64,000 nt of DNA from positions 124,001 through 188,000 of the forward strand of contig JAFZKB010000002.1 in NCBI GenBank assembly GCA_017551865.1. Reading direction: 5' to 3'. Position numbers and translations under genes: made by a program. This document shows, piece by piece, positions 17,704-26,660 of the stretch (its first letter is position 1; each line of letters opens with the position of its first letter). Under the pieces are notes generated by a model that ran no database searches, had not been told where the DNA came from, and saw only the letters and a program-made list of their open reading frames with translations. The DNA comes from Clostridiales bacterium. Lineage in GTDB: Bacteria; Bacillota; Clostridia; Saccharofermentanales; Saccharofermentanaceae.

Positions 17704-19008
17704 TCAAAGATGGATCGTGACAGAAAGGCGTTTCTCATCACACGGGGCTGCAACGATGCGGCCTTTGTGTTTTTCTACGACCGCCTTGGCGATGGAAAGG
17801 CCGATCCCGTGTCCCCCCGTCTCCGAGTTACGGGAACTGTCGGCGCGGTAGAAGCGCTCGAACATGCTCTTACAGGCCTGCTCATCAAGGGCTTCTTCCG
17901 TATCGTTGACCACCTTGATCTGTGCACCCTTCTTATATCTGCTGACAGAAAACTCGATCTTCCCGTTTTCCGGACAGTATTTCACGGCGTTATCGAGCAC
18001 GATGGAAAGGAGTGACTCGATGGATTTCTTATCTCCCTGGATGTGGACATTCTCCTCGATATCCGTCGTGATCGTCTTTCCTGAGGCGATCGCAACTGCT
18101 TCAAAGGAACCGGCCTGTGTCTTCGAAAGCGCAGTCAGATCGAGATCCGTCAACTCCAGGACCGTGGTCGATTCTTCCATCTTCGAAAGAAGGATCAGAT
18201 CCTGTGTCAGTTCCGAAAGCCGCTTCGTCTGAATGCGGATATCGGAGAGCCATTCATTACCTTCTTCCATATCCATTTCCAGCACGTCCGCATCTGCTGA
18301 AATAATGGCCAGAGGTGTCTTGATCTCATGTCCTGCATCGGTAATGAATCGCTTCTGTTTCTCATAGCTCTCCGCGACCGGACGGACGATCCGCTCGGAG
18401 GCGAGGAGGACCAGAATGAAGACGCCTACCAGGCAGAGGAGCGAGGCAAAGATACTGATGTTTCGGAAGTTTCTAAAGTTCGCAAGGCTTGCGCCGCAGT
18501 CACGGAAGATGACCAGACGGTTACCGGAATCATCTTCTTCTCCAATAAGGTACCGATAGTCCTTGATGAATCCGGAGGACTTACCGGAACGCAGGGCTTG
18601 AGTGGCATATTTTTCTGCCATTCTATCAGAAACGGCGGAAATGTTATCGAGATTTATGGGAATGATTTCGCCTTCCCCGGTGATCAGCACACTGAAAAAA
18701 CGGGTCTCTTTCGCAAGCTCCGGAGAGTCCAGACGGTCTTCGTCAAAGCGCATGGGGAAACGGGGGCCGGATCTTCCGGAGGGGAATCCTTCCTCATAGA
18801 ATTCGGCGGGGTCCATGCCTTCCGGGAAGCCAAAACGATCCTCATCGAAAACGCCGCCGTTTTCCATAAGCATCTCCAGGATATCGTCACTTTCGGATAC
18901 GACCTGACGGAAATTGGATACGTTGATGCCGCCGATCATGACGACCAGCACCAGAAATACGGCGACCATAGAAATCAATATAAGACGGATACGAAGTTTT
19001 CTGATCAT
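17704..19008 (-). CDS. Membrane sensor histidine kinase (CiaH/PhoR-like)
   Basis: 434 residues: transmembrane helix about 9-28, an extracytoplasmic region of about 150 residues rich in acidic residues, Pro and Gly, a second helix about 183-203, then DHp and catalytic domains. The phosphoacceptor is His 227 in GHEIKTPLA, the N-box is VLDNAVKYC and the G-box is GGHGIGLSIA. No clear HAMP domain separates helix 2 from the H-box. The start overlaps the stop of the response regulator (ATGA), so the two are translationally coupled. The convergent lipoprotein D is its neighbour on the other strand; any functional link is speculative. Confidence 0.93.
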   Translation of the reverse strand: MIRKLRIRLILISMVAVFLVLVVMIGGINVSNFRQVVSESDDILEMLMENGGVFDEDRFGFPEGMDPAEFYEEGFPSGRSGPRFPMRFDEDRLDSPELAKETRFFSVLITGEGEIIPINLDNISAVSDRMAEKYATQALRSGKSSGFIKDYRYLIGEEDDSGNRLVIFRDCGASLANFRNFRNISIFASLLCLVGVFILVLLASERIVRPVAESYEKQKRFITDAGHEIKTPLAIISADADVLEMDMEEGNEWLSDIRIQTKRLSELTQDLILLSKMEESTTVLELTDLDLTALSKTQAGSFEAVAIASGKTITTDIEENVHIQGDKKSIESLLSIVLDNAVKYCPENGKIEFSVSRYKKGAQIKVVNDTEEALDEQACKSMFERFYRADSSRNSETGGHGIGLSIAKAVVEKHKGRIVAAPCDEKRLSVTIHL

Positions 19009-19679
19009 GGCTCGATCTCCAGGGAATAACCGGCATTACGCGTGGCTTTGATCTTCACATTGGCATCAATGGAAGCAAGCTTTTTTCTAAGATAGGAAAG
19101 GTTCGTCCATACGACGTTGATGTCTGCGTCTGAATCGAGGCCCCAGACCTTATCCATAAAGCGGTCAGTCGAGATCAGGACGCCCGGATTGGCCATGAGG
19201 TATTCCATCATCTGGAATTCCTTGGCCGCGAGCTTGACGGATCCTGTCGGGGTCTTAAGCTCAAAATTGGCACGGTTCAGAGCGACATTACCGTAACGGA
19301 GAGTGTTATCGGCCACCGGCGTGACCGTTCTCGTGATGGCACGCAGACGTGCCAGAAGCTCTCGGCTCTCAAAGGGCTTGGTCAGATAGTCATTCGCACC
19401 GAGGTCCAGACCTTCGACTTTATCATCGACCTGAGATTTGGCAGTAAGCATCATGACAGGAAGGGAAAGGCCTTTCTCACGGATCTTTTGCAGCACGGAA
19501 AAACCGTCGAGCTTCGGCATCATGACATCCAGGATCGCGCAGTCATAATCCCCTGTAAGGAGATAGTCGAGAGCATCCTGTCCGTCGAACACCGCGTCCA
19601 CGGAGTAGTTGTTCTTCGTAAGGATCGCGGTCAGCGCCCGCGACATGGATTTTTCGTCTTCTGCCAATAAGATCTTCAT
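19005..19679 (-). CDS. OmpR/PhoB-family response regulator (CiaR-like)
   Basis: 224 residues: receiver domain 1-115 with acidic residues near 7-9, phosphoacceptor Asp 51 in LDVMMPKLDG, Thr in MLTAKS and Lys in DYLTKPF; then a winged-helix DNA-binding domain about 130-222. It is the first gene of the two-component operon. The divergent intergenic region holds direct repeats matching the spacing of CiaR sites (19778-19813), so it probably controls the operon starting at 19844 and perhaps itself. GAGGG about ten bases upstream supports the ATG. Confidence 0.93.
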   Translation of the reverse strand: MKILLAEDEKSMSRALTAILTKNNYSVDAVFDGQDALDYLLTGDYDCAILDVMMPKLDGFSVLQKIREKGLSLPVMMLTAKSQVDDKVEGLDLGANDYLTKPFESRELLARLRAITRTVTPVADNTLRYGNVALNRANFELKTPTGSVKLAAKEFQMMEYLMANPGVLISTDRFMDKVWGLDSDADINVVWTNLSYLRKKLASIDANVKIKATRNAGYSLEIEP

Positions 19680-19727
19680 AAAAACATATCCCTCATATCA
19701 GAAATAGTATTTTCCCTTATTTCCCTA

Positions 19728-19733
19728 ATTATA
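19728..19733 (-). promoter_or_regulatory. -10 element of the two-component operon
   Basis: TATAAT on the minus strand, preceded directly by CTG. No convincing -35 hexamer is present at the right distance. The transcript start would lie about 40 bases before the response regulator start. Confidence 0.55.
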
Positions 19734-19777
19734 CAGTAAAACCGTCTGTTTTCGGGCGTTTAACAATTTTTCAGGGC

Positions 19778-19813
19778 TTTAAGGTTGTCTTAAGGTTAAC
19801 AGGCTAACCTTAA
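19778..19813. promoter_or_regulatory. Response-regulator binding region: direct repeat plus inverted repeat
   Basis: TTTAAG (19778-19783), five bases, then CTTAAG (19789-19794) gives an 11-bp direct repeat of TTAAGGTT. The second repeat is also the left arm of a perfect dyad TTAAGGTTA-N6-TAACCTTAA (19790-19813). The spacing NTTAAG-N5-NTTAAG is the one known for streptococcal CiaR. It lies about 30-65 bases before the start at 19844, where an activator would contact RNA polymerase. Confidence 0.68.
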
Positions 19814-19843
19814 ATCAAGATTAAAGCCAGGAGGAAACATAAC

Positions 19844-20572
19844 ATGCTATACCAAAGTGTTTTCCAAAGATATGAAATCAAATATATCCTGACAAGATCC
19901 CAGGCCCAGGTGATCAAAGAAGCAATTTCCGGGAGAATGAAGATCGACGAATACGGTCCAACGACCATAAGAAATATCTATTTTGATACGGACGACTATA
20001 AACTGATCAGAAAATCTCTCGACAAGCCGGTCTATAAGGAAAAACTCAGGCTTCGGAGTTACCGGTATGCCACAGACGAAGATCCGGTATTCGTCGAGCT
20101 GAAGAAGAAATACGACGGAGTCGTGTTCAAAAGAAGACTGGAGGCGGAAAACTTCTCGGTGATGGACTGGCTCCTGGGATTCGGTGAAGCTCCGTCGGAC
20201 AGTCAGATCGCACGCGAGATCACCTATGTCCGTGACCTGTATAAGGAGTTGAAACCGAAGGCCTTCATCTCCTACACGAGAGAAGCATATTTGCCGGAGA
20301 ACGGATCGGAACTTCGAATTACTTTTGATACCGATGTGCTGGGAAGAGACCATGACCTGAGCTTTTCGAGCGGAATCTACGGAGATCGTATTCTCCCTGA
20401 CAACAAGGTGCTCATGGAGATCAAAGTACCGGGCGTGATGCCCATTTGGCTCACCAGGCTCCTGAGTAAAAACGGGATACGGAAAACCGCATTTTCCAAA
20501 TATGGCGAGTATTACATGAATCAGATCAGAGACAAAGAAAACGAATGGAAAGGAGAAATCCTCTATGCTTAA
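19844..20572 (+). CDS. VTC-domain (polyphosphate polymerase-like) protein
   Basis: A 242-residue cytoplasmic protein of the triphosphate tunnel metalloenzyme fold. The N-terminal RYEIKYIL is the family substrate/metal strand, followed by basic strands (KEKLRLRSYR, FVELKKKYDG, VVFKRRL) and an acidic strand MEIKVPG. Yeast Vtc4 makes polyphosphate. Bacterial copies occur beside DUF4956, CotH and Cthe_2159-type proteins, where the product is not established. CAGGAGG precedes the ATG. It overlaps the next gene by eight bases. No CotH kinase gene is present here. Confidence 0.85.
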   Translation: MLYQSVFQRYEIKYILTRSQAQVIKEAISGRMKIDEYGPTTIRNIYFDTDDYKLIRKSLDKPVYKEKLRLRSYRYATDEDPVFVELKKKYDGVVFKRRLEAENFSVMDWLLGFGEAPSDSQIAREITYVRDLYKELKPKAFISYTREAYLPENGSELRITFDTDVLGRDHDLSFSSGIYGDRILPDNKVLMEIKVPGVMPIWLTRLLSKNGIRKTAFSKYGEYYMNQIRDKENEWKGEILYA

Positions 20573-21251
20573 GAATATCTACGACACCCTGATGGGTACG
20601 ACAACTATATCGATCACATCTTTTCTTATTCCGGTGCTGGCATCCCTTCTGCTTGGACTGCTGTTCGCACTGGTCTATATGAAGATGAACCATGCCAGCC
20701 GCTCCTTCATCGGCACACTTGCGATCCTTCCGACCATCGTCTGTGTTGTCATCATGGCGGTTAACGGCAACATCGGGGCAGGCGTCGCTGTAGCCGGCGC
20801 ATTCAGCCTCGTCCGGTTCCGTTCCGCACCTGGAAGCGCAAGTGAGATTGGATCGCTGTTTCTGGCCATGACCATGGGCCTTCTGACCGGCATGGGCTTT
20901 ATCATCTATGCTGCTCTCTTTATCCTGATTGCCGGGGCCGCTCTTATGCTCTATAGTGCGATGGGATTAGGCGAGGGAGGAAATGCCCGAAGAAGGAGCC
21001 TTCGCATCACGATCCCTGAAGACCTTGATTATGCGGGCGTCTTCGACGAGATCTTCGATAAATACACGACATCCCATAAGCTGATGTCTACCAAGACCGC
21101 CGGTATGGGTTCGGTATTTAAACTCAGTTATGAGATAGAGCTGAAAGAGGGCTCGTCCGAAAAATCTCTGATCGATGAGATCCGCTGCAGAAACGGCAAT
21201 CTCGACATCAACCTGTCGGTCATCATGGGAAGAGAAGCGACAGAACTCTGA
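20565..21251 (+). CDS. DUF4956 membrane protein
   Basis: 228 residues with about four membrane helices in residues 15-135, including the conserved loop GAFSLVRFRSAPGSASEIG (about 81-99), then a cytoplasmic alpha/beta domain (about 145-225). It starts inside the end of the VTC gene and is the standard partner of VTC-domain proteins in Bacillota. The RFRS loop is probably functional; a transport or synthase-channel role is inferred only from the neighbour. Confidence 0.85.
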   Translation: MLKNIYDTLMGTTTISITSFLIPVLASLLLGLLFALVYMKMNHASRSFIGTLAILPTIVCVVIMAVNGNIGAGVAVAGAFSLVRFRSAPGSASEIGSLFLAMTMGLLTGMGFIIYAALFILIAGAALMLYSAMGLGEGGNARRRSLRITIPEDLDYAGVFDEIFDKYTTSHKLMSTKTAGMGSVFKLSYEIELKEGSSEKSLIDEIRCRNGNLDINLSVIMGREATEL

Positions 21252-21336
21252 TTGGAATTGGAAGCGTAAATAGGAGAAGTACAGGGTAGAGAAAAAGAAA
21301 GGAAAAAGGAACTTTTCAATCGAAAGGAGTATCACT

Positions 21337-22770
21337 ATGAAGAACAAGAACAAAACGATCATCACGATAGCTACCTGCCTTCTGCTGGCGGGAGGAATCG
21401 GTGCCACCGCCTACTTCGCGGGAACGAAGAACGGATCTTCTTCCACGGAAAAGACCGAAGTAAATAATAAAACAGATGATTCTAACAAGACCGGAAACAA
21501 AGGAAATAATGGCAGTTCCGGAAACGCGGATCAGGAAGACAATACAGGTGCGACGGTGGCCGATATGGCGCTGAAGATCACGGACAAGGATAAGGACACG
21601 TCCTATTCCGGTGCGGAGAGCAAACTTATCAAGCTGACAGATGATTCGGGGACTGTGAAGATCACCGAGGAAGGCACATATGTCGTGACCGGCTCGACCT
21701 CTGACGGTATGCTCATCATCGATGTCGATAAGGAAGAAGATGTACATCTCATTCTTAAGGATGCAACGATCAACAGCAGTACTTCGGCGGCGATCTATGT
21801 ACTCTCCGCAGATGAGGTATATATCACATTAGAAGGAGACAATGTCCTCTCCAATGGAGGACAATACGTCGCCATCGATGAGAACGATATCGATGCTGTG
21901 ATCTTTTCCAAAGATGACCTGACGATCAATGGAAGCGGTTCTCTTACCATCGATACCGACGCGAATCATGCGATCGTCTGCAAGGACGATATGGTGATCA
22001 CAGGCGGCAATTTTGACATCAATGCCAAGGTCGACGCAATCAACACAAACGATTCTCTGGCGATCACAGATGGTACATTCAAGATCAGCTGTGGTGACGA
22101 TGCGATCCATACCGACGGCATCCTCCAGATCGACGGAGGCACCTTCGATATCACAGCAGCTGAAGGACTGGAAGGAACATATATCACGATCAATGACGGC
22201 ACTCTTGTCATCAACGCCAGCGATGACGGTATCAATGCCGGTCAGAAGGTCCAGGACTACACGCCGACTGTTATCATCAATGGCGGTGACATCACCATCA
22301 CCATGGGCGCAGGTGACACCGACGGCATCGACTCTAACGGAAACATCTACATCAATGGCGGCACGACCCGTATCTCCGGACAGTCCACGGTCGACTATGA
22401 TGGTGTCGCGGAGAAGAACGGCGGAACGCTGATCATCAACGGCGAAGAAACAGATACGATCCCGAACCAGTTCATGGGCGGCGCCCCGAACGGCCAGGGC
22501 GGTCCGGGTGGAAATGGCGGTCGCGGCAACATGGGCCAGATACCGGATGGCTTCGACGGCCAGTTCCCAGGTGGCTTCGATGGTCAGATGCCGGATGGCT
22601 TCGACGGACAATTCCCGGGAGGCTTTGACGGTCAGATGCCGGAGGGCTTCGATGGACAATTCCCGGGAGGGAAGCAGGGAGATTCCTCAGACGATCAGCA
22701 ACAGGGAAACAAAGGACGTCAGGGTCGAAGATCCGCATCCGCTAACAACAGCGATGCTGAGAGCCTGTAA
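21337..22770 (+). CDS. Secreted carbohydrate-binding beta-helix protein (Cthe_2159-like) with octapeptide repeats
   Basis: 477 residues. An N-terminal signal/anchor (about 8-27), a Ser/Asn/Lys linker, then a parallel beta-helix (about 70-375) with repeated INGG, DDAIHTDG and DGINAG turns. This matches the Cthe_2159 family, which binds acidic polysaccharide such as polygalacturonate and calcium. Residues about 402-448 are five octapeptide repeats of the form (I/F/M)P(D/G/E)GFDGQ, followed by a Gln/Asp/Arg-rich tail. Third gene of the VTC operon; AAAGGAG precedes the ATG. The likely job is a surface protein bound to a charged polymer. Confidence 0.82.
   Translation: MKNKNKTIITIATCLLLAGGIGATAYFAGTKNGSSSTEKTEVNNKTDDSNKTGNKGNNGSSGNADQEDNTGATVADMALKITDKDKDTSYSGAESKLIKLTDDSGTVKITEEGTYVVTGSTSDGMLIIDVDKEEDVHLILKDATINSSTSAAIYVLSADEVYITLEGDNVLSNGGQYVAIDENDIDAVIFSKDDLTINGSGSLTIDTDANHAIVCKDDMVITGGNFDINAKVDAINTNDSLAITDGTFKISCGDDAIHTDGILQIDGGTFDITAAEGLEGTYITINDGTLVINASDDGINAGQKVQDYTPTVIINGGDITITMGAGDTDGIDSNGNIYINGGTTRISGQSTVDYDGVAEKNGGTLIINGEETDTIPNQFMGGAPNGQGGPGGNGGRGNMGQIPDGFDGQFPGGFDGQMPDGFDGQFPGGFDGQMPEGFDGQFPGGKQGDSSDDQQQGNKGRQGRRSASANNSDAESL
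22540..22680 (+). repeat. 24-bp coding tandem repeat in the beta-helix protein
   Basis: Five consecutive 24-bp units plus a partial sixth encode alternating FPGGFDGQ and MPDGFDGQ octapeptides. The alternating third residue suggests duplication of a 48-bp double unit. The copy number may vary between strains. Confidence 0.85.
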
Positions 22771-22787
22771 GAAGGACAGAAAGAGGA

Positions 22788-23058
22788 TTACGGCCTGAAG
22801 AGGATTTTGCTGCCACTCGGGCCGTAAAAAATTTGCTTGGTATGGGGACTCTTCATTCCAGACACTGATATTTGGAGCTCCGGGCCGTAAAAATCGCTGT
22901 TTTTCTGCTTTCTGAAGAAAGATTTACGGCCCCGAGCCGAAAAAAGAAGCCTCCGGAATGAAAATGGACCTGAAAACCCTTCGATTTTACGGCCCCGAGC
23001 AGGAAAATGATGCCTCTGGAATGAATTCCGAGCTCTTTCCCGATTTCATTTACGGCCT
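22788..23058. repeat. Palindromic array of 63-bp intergenic repeats
   Basis: The block TTTACGGCCC starts on the plus strand at 22923, 22986 and 23049 and on the minus strand at 22891 and 22828, so each side has an exact 63-bp period. In the full units a second block ending GGAATGAA finishes at base 40 of the unit, also in the minus-strand copy. The bases between the blocks are not conserved. A reduced TTACGGCCTG copy sits at 22788, the same variant as the last unit at 23049. This fills most of the 410-base gap 22771-23180, which has no credible gene. Confidence 0.8.
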
Positions 23059-23125
23059 GGGGAAGTAATGTTACAAGTGCATCCTGAGATACACAGGTAG
23101 GATAATCATGGATTCCGCTTATAGA

Positions 23126-23155
23126 AAAGGGCCGCCTCCGTAGAGGCGGTCCTTT
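23126..23155. terminator. Bidirectional terminator
   Basis: A 13-bp stem AAAGGGCCGCCTC / GAGGCGGTCCTTT (one mismatch) with a CGTA loop, A-rich on the left and T-rich on the right. It ends the minus-strand gene at 23181 and may stop transcripts from the VTC operon. The stem is nearly identical to the one at 27536. Confidence 0.85.
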
Positions 23156-23180
23156 GAATTTTCCTATAAGCAATCAGCGA

Positions 23181-25118
23181 TCATCTTGCTTTGCTATACA
23201 CATATTTTGCGGTTCCGCCAACTACCATCTTAGATCCATCCTTGTGATACGGGAATACCCAGTAGAAGGTCCAGTCAGTCTTGGAGGCTTTGGTATCCGG
23301 GAAAGTAGTTCCGGAAGCCATTCCGATGTAGCCGTATTTTCCGCCCGGACGAATACCGTAGATGAGGTAACCCTCCGCACCTTCAGATGCGGTCCAGGTC
23401 AGCGTGACCTTGCCGGCTGTGCCATTGGCTTTAAGGTTAGTAACTGCAGGGCAGCATCCCTTTGCATATACATACTTGTCGCACATACCTGCATGGATCT
23501 TACCGGATGCGTCCTTGAAATACGGGAATACCCAGTAATAGTTGTAGTCATCCACGAGAGCCGCTGTATCTACATATGAAGTCGATTTCGCCGAAGTTGT
23601 CATACCCAGGTAGGAATACTTGTTATTCTTCTTCCCATAGATAAGATAGCCGTCTGCATTTTTATCCTGATTCCAGGAGATACGGACCCGATTCTTTCCT
23701 GCGGAAACGGCACGAAGTCCGCTTATCGGTTCCGGAGTAGTACGGATACCACTGGGATCAATACCGCATTCTAAACAGCCGTCCTTGAATCCTCTATAAA
23801 CAGCCTCTCTGTCTATCTTTCCGCGGGCGTAATCTTTTGCCAAAGATTCCCACATAGAGTTCAGGTACATATCATAGATGCACTTACTCGTTCCAGTAGC
23901 AGACTTGCCGGCCGCAATGAAAACCGGATAAGTATCCTGTCCGCCCATACCTTCACTATCAATGACGCCGTTTGTTTTCTTTAAAACGGCCATGGAAGTG
24001 ACAGTATCCTTATAAGCAAGCATATTCGTAGAAGCGCTGGCTGCCTGATACTGAAGTCCGGAAGTAGATGTATCGAGAGTGACCCACTCCAGGAATTTCG
24101 CGATGAAGGCCTTTTTGTCTGCATTCTTTATAGAAGTCTTATTGGCCATAAACCAGTTGCCGCCCCACCAGAATCCGACAGGGGACGGGCAGGCTTTCCA
24201 GGTAGTGGTTATATGGTCTCTCATAACATAATTGTAGATCCATAATGATCCGAAGAAGGCGAACACTTTATTGTTGGCCATATCACTATACCATTCGGAA
24301 CTCCACTCTGTATGGTCAGCATAACACCAGCCATTCTGGCAGAATTTTCTGGCAAGATCCAGATATTCACTTCTTGCCGGATCGACGGAAGCCTTTCCAT
24401 TGGTCACCCACGGAGTGGTGGCCGATTTCTCACAGACATTCCACAGATCGTAGATATTGGATACGGAATAATACCCTTTCTCCTTAAGTTTGCCAGAGGC
24501 AGAAAGGAACTTGCTCCAGCTTCCGGAGCCGCCGCCAACGATCGAGCTGATCTTGGAAGGATCGTCTGTTCCGAAGGTTTTCTTGGCAATGGTGGTGTTA
24601 TAGAACATAACTCCAGGTGTGCTCAGAAAGCACATGGCGACAATGTTGCCATTTGCGGCTTTTCCCATATCCTGGGAATACTGCATGATCTCCGCTGAAC
24701 TAAGCTTCGTGCTGAAGTTGGAGATGAAGCTGGAATACGGGGCAGCATACGAAGCCATATCTCCCTTTGTGTAGTTGAGAAGCATATCCGAATCGGCCAC
24801 ATAGATATCAGGTGCATCTGCGTTTCCAGCCGAAAGCTTCGCATTCAAAAGAGTTTCATAACTACCGTGCGCAGTGTCGGTGACATAAGTAGTGACCTTA
24901 TACTTTGATTTCAGGCTGGGATTTGCGTCAAAAAACGCATTTACCATGTTTGGTACGTCCACCTCTAAATATGGTGAATACAGATTGATATTGATGCTGC
25001 CATTTCCGCAGGTCGTTTTCTGTATATCCGTACGGACAGAAGCAGAGACTCCTGCGGGGACCAGCGCGGTAACGGCGATGCTGGCGGCAGCCGCGAAAGA
25101 GAGAAGTTGTCGTTTCAT
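23181..25118 (-). CDS. Secreted solute-binding domain protein with two C-terminal fibronectin-III-like domains (1)
   Basis: 645 residues. The signal peptide (about 1-26, ending GVSA) has no lipobox, so it is secreted rather than lipid-anchored. Residues about 40-430 are a family-1 solute-binding fold (APDIYVADSDM, APYSSFISNF, FWWGGNWFMANK). Residues about 465-645 are two FN3-like domains with W-x-GYLIYG cores, shared with the seven related genes up to 38466; the C-terminus is KYVYSKAR. CGGAGG precedes the ATG. Same domain order as the gene at 36481. The ligand is unknown, and no transporter subunits are near. Confidence 0.85.
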   Translation of the reverse strand: MKRQLLSFAAAASIAVTALVPAGVSASVRTDIQKTTCGNGSININLYSPYLEVDVPNMVNAFFDANPSLKSKYKVTTYVTDTAHGSYETLLNAKLSAGNADAPDIYVADSDMLLNYTKGDMASYAAPYSSFISNFSTKLSSAEIMQYSQDMGKAANGNIVAMCFLSTPGVMFYNTTIAKKTFGTDDPSKISSIVGGGSGSWSKFLSASGKLKEKGYYSVSNIYDLWNVCEKSATTPWVTNGKASVDPARSEYLDLARKFCQNGWCYADHTEWSSEWYSDMANNKVFAFFGSLWIYNYVMRDHITTTWKACPSPVGFWWGGNWFMANKTSIKNADKKAFIAKFLEWVTLDTSTSGLQYQAASASTNMLAYKDTVTSMAVLKKTNGVIDSEGMGGQDTYPVFIAAGKSATGTSKCIYDMYLNSMWESLAKDYARGKIDREAVYRGFKDGCLECGIDPSGIRTTPEPISGLRAVSAGKNRVRISWNQDKNADGYLIYGKKNNKYSYLGMTTSAKSTSYVDTAALVDDYNYYWVFPYFKDASGKIHAGMCDKYVYAKGCCPAVTNLKANGTAGKVTLTWTASEGAEGYLIYGIRPGGKYGYIGMASGTTFPDTKASKTDWTFYWVFPYHKDGSKMVVGGTAKYVYSKAR

Positions 25119-25202
25119 TATACATACCTCCGATTTTGTACTTCAGTAGTTAGACTATCTACATCAACAGATTCATCACTACAAGAAAAATTTTATCAGG
25201 GA

Positions 25203-26498
25203 TCATCTTGCTTTACTATAAACATATTTGGCGGTTCCACCCACGACCATCTTCGATCCTTCTTTGTGGTAAGGATAGACCCAGTAATAGGTCCATGCTG
25301 TTTTGGATGCCTTGCTGTCAACGAATGACCGTCCGGAAGCCATGCCGATGTATCCGTATTTTCCACCAGAACGGATGCCGTAAATGAGGTATCCTTCGGC
25401 GCCGGAGGATGCGTTCCAGGTAAGGGTGACTTTCCCGGTCGTTCCATTCGCCTTGAGGTTAGTAACTGCCGGGCAGACCCCCTTGGCAAATGCATATTTG
25501 GCACAGGACCCGGTGATCATTTTGCCGTTACTGTCTTTGATATACGAAAAGACCCAGTAATAGTTATAGTCGCCGGAGAGTGCCTTGGTATCAGTGAAAG
25601 AATTAGATGAGGACATGCCTACATAGGCATATTTGCCGTTCTTCTGTCCATAGATGAGATACCCGTCCGCATTCACATCTTTCGTCCAGGAAAGCCTTAC
25701 CCGGTTCTTACCGGCGGAAACCGCCTTTAATCCGATAACCGGTGCTGTGCCCGGAGCCGGTGTGAGCTTCGTAGACGGATCTATTTCCATGGAAAGGAGC
25801 TCTTCGTCATCTACACCATAGTCGCCTTCGTAAACATAGATCGTCTGATCGATACTATACGAATACATTTCATTGTCTCTTATCAGCCGGACAAGATTCG
25901 GACATTTGGAAATGTCCAGAGAGGAGATGTTATTTCCATAGCAGGACAGAGATTTCAGTACCGTGTTCTTGGAAAGATTCAAACTGGTCAGTTTGTTTTT
26001 GCTGCATGAAAGAAACAGCAAAGCTGTGTTCCTGCTGAGATCCAGTTTCGAGATCTGGTTTCCGTAACAGCTGAAACAGATCAGTTTCGTATTGTTTGAA
26101 ATGTTGATAGAAGTCAGTTTGTTATTGCCGCACAGAAACCAGATCAGATTGGTGTTCTTACTGACATCCAGAAAAGTGAGGCCATTCGACTGACAATAAA
26201 AGTATTGAAGTGAAGTAAAGAATTCAATGCCCTTAAAGGAAGTGATCCCCATGCCGTTCGCGTCGAGTTCAGTGACCTGATTCCGCTCTTTTTCAGAAAG
26301 CGAACCATTTTTGTCCGTGTCATACTGTGAGACCAGATTCCGGAATTTCGCATTCGGAAAATTCGTCGAGGTGATCGAGACGGTAGTACCTGCCTGAGAA
26401 GCTGCGGAGACAGGCGTCTTGACTATTGCAGATGCGAGTGGAAATAAAAGGGAGATGATGAGAAGTGCGCAGGAAAAGCGTCGAAAAACATTTTTCAT
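25203..26498 (-). CDS. Secreted LRR protein with EF-hand-like loop and two FN3-like domains (1)
   Basis: 431 residues: signal peptide 1-33, motif STNFPNAKFR, an EF-hand-like loop DTDKNGSLSEKE at 60-71, about seven 21-residue LRRs (LTSLNLSKNT type), a short linker, then two FN3-like domains (about 245-431) ending KYVYSKAR. It is the shortest of the six LRR members. The C-terminal end is closest to that of the gene at 23181, which lies 84 bases downstream, so the pair may have exchanged ends. GAGG seven bases before ATG supports the start. It probably acts in adhesion or protein binding at the cell surface. Confidence 0.86.
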   Translation of the reverse strand: MKNVFRRFSCALLIISLLFPLASAIVKTPVSAASQAGTTVSITSTNFPNAKFRNLVSQYDTDKNGSLSEKERNQVTELDANGMGITSFKGIEFFTSLQYFYCQSNGLTFLDVSKNTNLIWFLCGNNKLTSINISNNTKLICFSCYGNQISKLDLSRNTALLFLSCSKNKLTSLNLSKNTVLKSLSCYGNNISSLDISKCPNLVRLIRDNEMYSYSIDQTIYVYEGDYGVDDEELLSMEIDPSTKLTPAPGTAPVIGLKAVSAGKNRVRLSWTKDVNADGYLIYGQKNGKYAYVGMSSSNSFTDTKALSGDYNYYWVFSYIKDSNGKMITGSCAKYAFAKGVCPAVTNLKANGTTGKVTLTWNASSGAEGYLIYGIRSGGKYGYIGMASGRSFVDSKASKTAWTYYWVYPYHKEGSKMVVGGTAKYVYSKAR

Positions 26499-26613
26499 TT
26501 TTGAGCCTCACAATTCTGTCATTTAAGTTGAAATACTTTCCTTTACAATATAATCCAGAATAAAGGTTATAGCAAAGGAATCTGTCAGAATACGAGAAAA
26601 GAGCTCGGATTTC

Positions 26614-26622
26614 TGATAGAAT
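26614..26622 (+). promoter_or_regulatory. Extended -10 promoter of the NADAR gene
   Basis: TG-A-TAGAAT about 40 bases before the NADAR start, with no clear -35 element. It lies in the 162-base divergent gap between the LRR gene and the NADAR gene. Confidence 0.5.
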
Positions 26623-26660
26623 ATGTCTATGAAGTTTTCAGCTAAAGAGGAGGTGCGGCC

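Noticed and set aside
22788..23058. CRISPR array
   Set aside because: The 63-bp units are in two opposite orientations, carry two separate conserved blocks instead of one repeat, and no cas genes are present.
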